From: Lishizhenia sp.
GTDB lineage: Bacteria; Bacteroidota; Bacteroidia; Flavobacteriales_D; Crocinitomicaceae
Assembly: GCA_007117055.1 (NCBI GenBank)
Contig: SKHH01000108.1
Location: 1 to 10,836, forward strand
Direction: 5' to 3'
DNA length: 10,836 nucleotides
Below are positions 6,686 to 10,836 of this stretch, in pieces. Numbering within the stretch: position 1 is the stretch's first letter; each line of letters opens with the position of its first letter. The position numbers were made by a program, and so were the translations under genes. The notes below the pieces were generated by a model that was not told where the DNA came from, made no database searches, and saw only the letters and a list, made by a program, of their open reading frames with translations.

Positions 6686-7779
6686 TATTTTTTGGTTACA
6701 TCAATAATTTCTAAATCGAAAATCAAATCGGCATACGGGGGAATACTTGGCATTCTTCCATTTTCTCCATAAGCGAGATAGTAGGGGATAAATAGTTTGA
6801 TTTTCATTCCTTTTCGAGAAAGTCCCACTCCTTCATTGAACCCAGGGATTAGCCCCATCACAAGATAGTCGAAATTCAATGGTTGCCCTCTATCTACAGA
6901 AGAGTCAAATTTATCACCAAAAACAAACGTGCCAGTATAATGCAATGAAACGGGGTCGCCTTTTGCTGGATGTTCACCCTCACCATCTTCTTCGATTAGG
7001 TAAACCAGTCCGCTTTCAGTTTGTATAGCCTCGGGATGCATTTCTTTAATCATATCAAAGAAGTAGTTTTTGTATTCGGGTTTTGTTTTTGCTTTAGCTT
7101 CAATTACGCGCACTTTATTTTGCGCTTCAAGCTTTGCTCTTCGCTCTTCTTCGGCTTGCGCTTCTAGTTTTAATTTTTCATAGTGCATGTTGAACACTTT
7201 AGTAGGTTTGTAAAAGAAGCGATTTTTAAAACCTTTTCTTATGATTTTTACTTCCTCCATTACGTCTCCTTGTTGAATTGCGTCTACCACATCTTGTCCT
7301 TTAATTACTTTGCCAAAAACAGTGTGTTTTCCATTTAAGTGAGGAGTTGGAACGTGAGTAATAAAAAACTGACTACCATTTGTGTTTGGTCCAGCATTAG
7401 CCATAGATAATGTTCCAGGAGCGTCGTGAGGAATACCATTATCAGTTTCATCAAAGAACTTATACCCAGGGCCTCCTTGTCCATTGCCGTCGGGGTCACC
7501 ACCTTGAATCATGAAATTGGGAATTACCCTATGAAAACTTATTCCATTATAAAATGGTTCTTTATGCTTTATGGTATCAAAAACCGTCAATTTCCCTTCG
7601 GCTAATCCAATGAAATTAGCAACAGTTAGCGGTGCTTTTTCATCATAGAGTTGTAGTAAAATTTCACCTTTATTCGTGGTGATTTCTGCGTAAAATCCTT
7701 TTTCTAATTTTACTTTATCGTCTTGTGTAAAACTAACGAAACAACTAAATACAAAGATAAGAAATATAACGTACTTCAT
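6685..7779 (-). CDS. Exported dual-family peptidyl-prolyl isomerase (cyclophilin-FKBP fusion)
   Basis: One 364-residue chain carries two unrelated prolyl isomerase folds. After a signal peptide (1-18, then Q19) comes a cyclophilin domain (about 28-182) with the active-site block FHRVIPNFMIQGGD (82-95; R84, F89, M90, Q92) and NGSQFFIT (134-141). H147 stands where human cyclophilin A has W121, which predicts weak cyclosporin binding. A basic and acidic helical linker (about 198-232) leads to an FKBP domain (about 253-362). That domain retains Y281, F291, D292, F303, I311, Y337, I346 and F354 at ligand-pocket positions, with F314 replacing the pocket-floor tryptophan. Both domains look catalytically intact. 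It should act as a periplasmic folding factor. The start has AGGA (7790-7787) seven nt upstream, unusual here. It overlaps the outer membrane barrel gene by one base. Confidence 0.95.
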   Translation of the reverse strand: MKYVIFLIFVFSCFVSFTQDDKVKLEKGFYAEITTNKGEILLQLYDEKAPLTVANFIGLAEGKLTVFDTIKHKEPFYNGISFHRVIPNFMIQGGDPDGNGQGGPGYKFFDETDNGIPHDAPGTLSMANAGPNTNGSQFFITHVPTPHLNGKHTVFGKVIKGQDVVDAIQQGDVMEEVKIIRKGFKNRFFYKPTKVFNMHYEKLKLEAQAEEERRAKLEAQNKVRVIEAKAKTKPEYKNYFFDMIKEMHPEAIQTESGLVYLIEEDGEGEHPAKGDPVSLHYTGTFVFGDKFDSSVDRGQPLNFDYLVMGLIPGFNEGVGLSRKGMKIKLFIPYYLAYGENGRMPSIPPYADLIFDLEIIDVTKK

Positions 7780-7786
7780 TTTTATG

Positions 7787-7810
7787 TCCTTTTATAAAGC
7801 CTCAAAGCTA
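7787..7810 (-). promoter_or_regulatory. Promoter -7 element and Shine-Dalgarno of the immunophilin gene
   Basis: TAGCTTTG on the minus strand (7810-7803) matches TAnnTTTG. The -33 region is poor (TTA at an 18-nt spacer). AGGA at 7790-7787 lies seven nt before the ATG at 7779 and is one of the few clear Shine-Dalgarno-like sites in the window. It offers an internal start of transcription for the immunophilin and DUF5686 genes, in the 82-nt gap after the MORN gene. Confidence 0.5.
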
Positions 7811-7861
7811 CGTAAAAATATTTAGTTGTAATAGATGGATGAAATAGAACGAATTTGTGAT

Positions 7862-9577
7862 TTACCTACCCGGCTGGAAAGAGGTCGTGTTTTTTACGCG
7901 TTCACCGTCTTTGTATTCTTCTTCTTTAATTACTTTTCCGCGTTTATCGTAGATGCGTACTTTTCCGTTTTGTAAGCCATCTTTGTAATTTACTTCAGAA
8001 ACTAAACGATTCCCTCTAAAAGTGTAGGTTTTCATTGGACCATCTAATTTTCCTTTTTTATAATTCGTAATCACTGCAGGATTTTTACCACCGGGATGAT
8101 AAGCAATCCATTCGCCGTGTTTTTCACCATTTCTATAGGTTCCAGCTTGTGTTTTTTTGAAGTCTTTAGCTGAATAAGAAATAAACTCACCGTGTTTTAC
8201 AGATGTTCTATGTTTTCGTCCTTTCATTGGACCGTATTTCACAATAGCTTTTTCTGTGATAATTTTATAAGACTCTTCATCTTTTAGTCTTCCATTGTCG
8301 AAATACTCTTTCCAATCACCCGTTTTCAATTCGTAATCATATTTCCCCTTCGTTTTTAATTTCCCATTTGGATAATAAGACCACCAGTCCCCGTGACGCA
8401 CTCCTTCTTTAAAGGTTGTTTTGTTTTTCAATTGACCATTTTCCCAATAGTTTTCCCAAACTCCTTCTTCCTTATCATTCACATAATCCCCTGTCATTAA
8501 CAATTGACCAGACTCATACCAAGTTTTCCAGTTTCCATTTTTTAGGTCTTTTTCAAAGTGTCCTACTTTAAATTTAGAGCCGTCAGGATAAAAATATTCC
8601 CATTTTCCAACACGCAGGTCTTTTTCATATTTTGCATGATAGGAAACTTGACCATCAGGAAAGTAATACGCCCAATCACCATGTTGTAATCCGTTTACAA
8701 AATGACCTTCCATATCGATTTCACCGCTATTTGTGTACCATTTCCATAATCCAGACTTCTCACCGTCTTCGTATTCCCCTTCAACATTTAGTTGCCCGTT
8801 GTCATAGTAATACCGGTAAGGGCCGTGTAACTTTCCATTTTCGTAATTACTTGTTTTTTCTAGGTCACCAGTGTAATAATAATAGTTCCATTCACCATCA
8901 GGCTGATTTTCTTTGAAATATCCTTTTAGTAAAACAAACCCACGAACAGAGCCTTCTTCAAATGGACCATGTTTCATACCGTCTTTGTATTCATACATTT
9001 CTTTTAGGCGCCCGTTGGTGTAAAAAATCGTCATTTCTCCGTTACCTTCAACGACCGTTTGTGAGTGGAGAGAATCGGGTAAATAAAACTCCCAAATATA
9101 GGTTGTGCCATCAATGATTTCTTCTTCCATTTTTTTTCTACCATCTCTGTAGAAATATTTCCAAGTTCCACTGGGAAGATTTTTTTTGTAAAAACCTTGT
9201 TGCTTTAGATTACCGTTTTCATACCATTCTGTATAGGTGCTGTCTTGTTCTCCATGTAAAAAGAATCCCTCAGATTGCGGATTGTCTTCAGAAAAATAAG
9301 TAGTAACTTTTCCATGCACTTTATTTTTGTAATACCACCTTTCCTCAAGTAAATCCCCCTCTCGATTATAAAAGCGCCACCTTCCATGTCTCAGAGCTGT
9401 TTCACCTAAATCATCTTTGTAATAATAACCTTCACTTTCAACTGTTGTTTGTGCTGCATCGTAGAAGAAGTAATTTTTTTTGGTTAAGTTTCTTTTGTGC
9501 ACTTCTTGTCCAAACAAGTTGCTTGAAAAAAAGAGTAGAATGAATAAAACTGAAAAAAATAAACGTGTCATTGTCAT
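7862..9577 (-). CDS. Exported MORN_2/YwqK-like repeat protein
   Basis: The 571-residue product starts with a signal peptide (about 1-23, ending LFG before Q24), and almost all of the rest is built of short repeats of the form GxWxxYYxNGxLxxxGxYxxGxxxG. I count roughly twenty units from residue 65 to the C-terminus. Those from 204 to 420 are spaced exactly 24 residues apart, while the last ones (463, 488, 513, 538) are 25 apart. This is the MORN_2 pattern, often auto-named YwqK family antitoxin; an exported, all-repeat protein is unlikely to be an antitoxin. The repeats probably stack as beta-hairpins into an elongated rod, perhaps a binding or scaffold surface in the periplasm or on the cell exterior. 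No catalytic domain, C-terminal sorting domain or membrane anchor is visible. The start may be residue 1 or 3 (both ATG). It follows the LysE gene by 55 nt and could be co-transcribed with it; I see no convincing promoter in that gap. Confidence 0.85.
   Translation of the reverse strand: MTMTRLFFSVLFILLFFSSNLFGQEVHKRNLTKKNYFFYDAAQTTVESEGYYYKDDLGETALRHGRWRFYNREGDLLEERWYYKNKVHGKVTTYFSEDNPQSEGFFLHGEQDSTYTEWYENGNLKQQGFYKKNLPSGTWKYFYRDGRKKMEEEIIDGTTYIWEFYLPDSLHSQTVVEGNGEMTIFYTNGRLKEMYEYKDGMKHGPFEEGSVRGFVLLKGYFKENQPDGEWNYYYYTGDLEKTSNYENGKLHGPYRYYYDNGQLNVEGEYEDGEKSGLWKWYTNSGEIDMEGHFVNGLQHGDWAYYFPDGQVSYHAKYEKDLRVGKWEYFYPDGSKFKVGHFEKDLKNGNWKTWYESGQLLMTGDYVNDKEEGVWENYWENGQLKNKTTFKEGVRHGDWWSYYPNGKLKTKGKYDYELKTGDWKEYFDNGRLKDEESYKIITEKAIVKYGPMKGRKHRTSVKHGEFISYSAKDFKKTQAGTYRNGEKHGEWIAYHPGGKNPAVITNYKKGKLDGPMKTYTFRGNRLVSEVNYKDGLQNGKVRIYDKRGKVIKEEEYKDGERVKNTTSFQPGR
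8249..8968 (-). repeat. In-frame 72-bp-period repeat array inside the MORN gene
   Basis: Glycines opening each unit fall at residues 204, 228, 252, 276, 300, 324, 348, 372, 396 and 420, so ten units have an invariant 24-codon (72-bp) step. The tenth unit decays after its first half. Conserved positions within the unit are the opening G, an aromatic residue at +2 (usually W), YY or YF at +4 to +6, a G near +9 and a closing G. Units differ clearly at the nucleotide level, so this is an old array kept by selection on the fold rather than a recent tandem expansion. Confidence 0.85.
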
Positions 9578-9632
9578 GCTACTTTGTATAAATTTGATAA
9601 ACTGATAATATGATACTGTATAACTGTTAATT

Positions 9633-10301
9633 CTATAAATAGTTACTGTAACCGAGCCAAATTAATACGCCATCAATAATTAAAATCAGTCCAAAAGTAA
9701 ATAATACGGAGCCCGTAATGCGATTGAGTGACCTTAAAACCGTTGGCGTAATAAAAGGTCTGAGTTTTTTTGCTCCAATAATTTTTAGAATGTCAATTGT
9801 AAAAAAGGTGAATAAAATTACACAAAGGTAGAAAAACATATCCCAACCAGTAAATGCTTCGGAAGATGCAGTTTTACCAAGGGCCATTACAGAGAACCAA
9901 TAAAATATAACCAATGGATTAGCAAGGTTTAACACAAGTCCTTTTACGAAGAGCACCCAATAATCCTTTGAATTTCTGAGTTTGTTACTTTCATAACTAA
10001 ACTTTTTTGTTCCTATTTTTTTAAAAAAAGTAATAGCACCATACACAATAAAAAGTATTCCACCAATGAGCTTGATAAGAGCGTTATCGCCACCGGTAGA
10101 AAGTTCTGCCACTTGTTTGATGAAAACATAAGCAATGATTATGTAAACAATATCGCTTAACAATACCCCTGCGTCAAAAGCCAATGCTGCTCTTATCCCT
10201 TTTTTAATACTGGTTTCAAGAAGCAAGAAAAAGGCAGGCCCTAGCATAATACTAAGAATCAAACCAGTTACAATACCTTTAAAAACGAGTTGATAAATCA
10301 C
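9633..10301 (-). CDS. LysE/RhtB-family translocator
   Basis: The 222-residue inner membrane protein has six hydrophobic segments (about 6-28, 38-62, 76-94, 116-138, 150-172, 194-216), the usual size and layout of LysE/RhtB exporters of amino acids and related small molecules. The family signature is present: G13-x7-G21P22 in the first helix, then KKGIRAAL and D50 at the end of the second, and NP (128-129) before the fourth. A basic loop (95-115) separates the halves. Substrate cannot be predicted. The start codon is GTG at 10301, supported by a -7 element 20 nt upstream and by the absence of an ATG in the right place. It is the first gene of the four-gene minus-strand run; the link to the exported proteins behind it may be only positional. 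Confidence 0.92.
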   Translation of the reverse strand: MIYQLVFKGIVTGLILSIMLGPAFFLLLETSIKKGIRAALAFDAGVLLSDIVYIIIAYVFIKQVAELSTGGDNALIKLIGGILFIVYGAITFFKKIGTKKFSYESNKLRNSKDYWVLFVKGLVLNLANPLVIFYWFSVMALGKTASSEAFTGWDMFFYLCVILFTFFTIDILKIIGAKKLRPFITPTVLRSLNRITGSVLFTFGLILIIDGVLIWLGYSNYL

Positions 10302-10320
10302 AAATATTGGGTTTTGAATA

Positions 10321-10328
10321 CAAATTTA
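10321..10328 (-). promoter_or_regulatory. Promoter -7 element of the LysE-family gene
   Basis: TAAATTTG on the minus strand (10328-10321) matches TAnnTTTG. The -33 position has only a T-rich sequence (GTTT) without TTG. The expected start of transcription is near 10316, leaving a short leader of about 15 nt to the GTG at 10301. It could drive the LysE and MORN genes and perhaps read on further. Confidence 0.5.
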
Positions 10329-10371
10329 ATAATCCTATTCGGAAATAAAACAGTGCACAACGGTTTTCAGT

Positions 10372-10390
10372 TGAAATATGAGATATTTCA
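10372..10390. other. AT-rich perfect hairpin upstream of the LysE promoter
   Basis: TGAAATAT-GAG-ATATTTCA is a perfect 8-bp inverted repeat with a 3-nt loop, followed on the plus strand by TTTTTG. It resembles a weak terminator for plus-strand transcription, although no plus-strand gene precedes it. Alternatively it is a protein-binding palindrome about 45 nt upstream of the LysE -7 element. The low GC content means chance is possible. Confidence 0.3.
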
Positions 10391-10590
10391 TTTTTGTTGG
10401 TTTAAAAGGAAGGACCTCTTTTCCTATCTTAAATTATTTTCTTCGACACGAACGTAAAACATAAATGTAAAACTAGCACACAATATTCTGTTTAAGAATC
10501 AAATAGCAGGGCAAACTCATACTTTTATTTTCAATTTGAACTCATTTCTTTGTGTTAAATGGTTTGAAATATCCCGAATACTCAAGAAAT
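10391..10590. other. AT-rich intergenic stretch without visible gene
   Basis: Neither strand has an open frame of useful length with a plausible start, and I see no tRNA, rRNA or riboswitch pattern. A short AGGAA/TTCCT inverted repeat occurs around 10408-10425, too weak to name. Confidence 0.5.
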
Positions 10591-10836
10591 CATATCTACG
10601 CCATGATTCCGGCGTTCTTCCCAACCTATCAGTGCGGGACAGGCTGATATACTTTTAACTTCACTACGTTTCGTTAAAACTACTCGACCACCTTCAATTT
10701 TTTATTTCACAAAACAAATACAATTAAAGACTTATAAGTAAGAGGTGATCGCGGTGTGCCGAGCCTGTCGAGGTAAGTGTTTCGACGGAATAATATGGAG
10801 TCGAAATGTATCGAGAGCCCGACATTCAGAGTTACA
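10591..10836. repeat. Structured, TCGA-rich intergenic sequence, probable dispersed repeat
   Basis: This non-coding stretch holds four inverted repeats: ACGCC/GGCGT (10598-10615, 8-nt loop), TATCAG/CTGATA (10627-10649, 11-nt loop), TTTTAAC/GTTAAAA (10653-10679, 13-nt loop) and TTTCGAC/GTCGAAA (10780-10806, 13-nt loop). TCGA occurs five times after 10680. The last 96 bases are 50% G+C (48 of 96), well above the AT-rich flanks. Strings such as CGAGCCTGTCGAGG and GTCGAAATGTATCGAGAGCC resemble the short palindromic repeats scattered between genes in many flavobacterial genomes. A single window cannot prove that it recurs. The element may continue past the window end. Confidence 0.5.

Noticed and set aside
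8632..9387. Frames of 60 and 94 codons inside the MORN repeat gene
   Set aside because: They are shadows of the repeated coding sequence; the repeat composition keeps other frames open.
7862..9577. Toxin-antitoxin system based on YwqK-like similarity
   Set aside because: The protein is exported and consists only of repeats; neither neighbour resembles a toxin. The similarity is to the repeat unit, not to a demonstrated antitoxin function.
10330..10390. 18-codon minus-strand frame beginning at 10390 upstream of the LysE gene
   Set aside because: It is very short, has no ribosome binding site, and its sequence is shared with the AT-rich hairpin; nothing supports translation.

Overview
The window comes from a member of the Bacteroidota, most likely a flavobacterium-like marine or freshwater lineage (Flavobacteriales, possibly Crocinitomicaceae). 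The support is an AT-rich genome, several promoters with the phylum-specific -7 element TAnnTTTG, A-rich leaders with almost no Shine-Dalgarno, an ATP synthase subunit a with a long exported N-terminus, and four exported proteins whose signal peptides end just before a glutamine. The exact genus cannot be read from the sequence. All genes but one lie on the minus strand.

Left part (1-1977, minus strand): the 5' end of atpE (c subunit, cut by the window edge) follows atpB (a subunit). A textbook promoter lies directly in front of atpB, so this is the head of the F0F1 ATP synthase operon. Upstream of it is msrA, a methionine sulfoxide reductase carrying a lipoprotein signal.

Centre (1978-4273): transcribed divergently from msrA, on the plus strand, is a TPR-type sensor histidine kinase of the NarL/HisKA_3 class. 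Its response regulator is not in the window. It converges on the next minus-strand gene, and a near-perfect 34-nt hairpin lies between the two stop codons.

Right part (4274-10301, minus strand): four genes read in one direction in the order LysE-family translocator, exported MORN_2/YwqK-like repeat protein, exported cyclophilin-FKBP fusion (dual-family immunophilin), and DUF5686/carboxypeptidase-regulatory-like outer membrane barrel. The last two overlap as TAATG. Three of the four products are exported, so the run looks like an envelope gene cluster. The prolyl isomerase fused in tandem directly before a barrel gene suggests a folding-factor and client relationship, which is inference.

Right end (10302-10836): no gene is visible. 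After the LysE promoter comes an AT-rich stretch, then a patch of hairpins and TCGA-containing, relatively GC-rich sequence that looks like a dispersed intergenic repeat.

Most of the window is ordinary chromosomal housekeeping and envelope sequence. I see no phage, transposon, CRISPR, defence or biosynthetic system. The points most worth a second look are the dual immunophilin coupled to the outer membrane protein, the exact 24-residue periodicity of the MORN protein, the His-rich N-terminal domain of AtpB, and the structured repeat at the right end.
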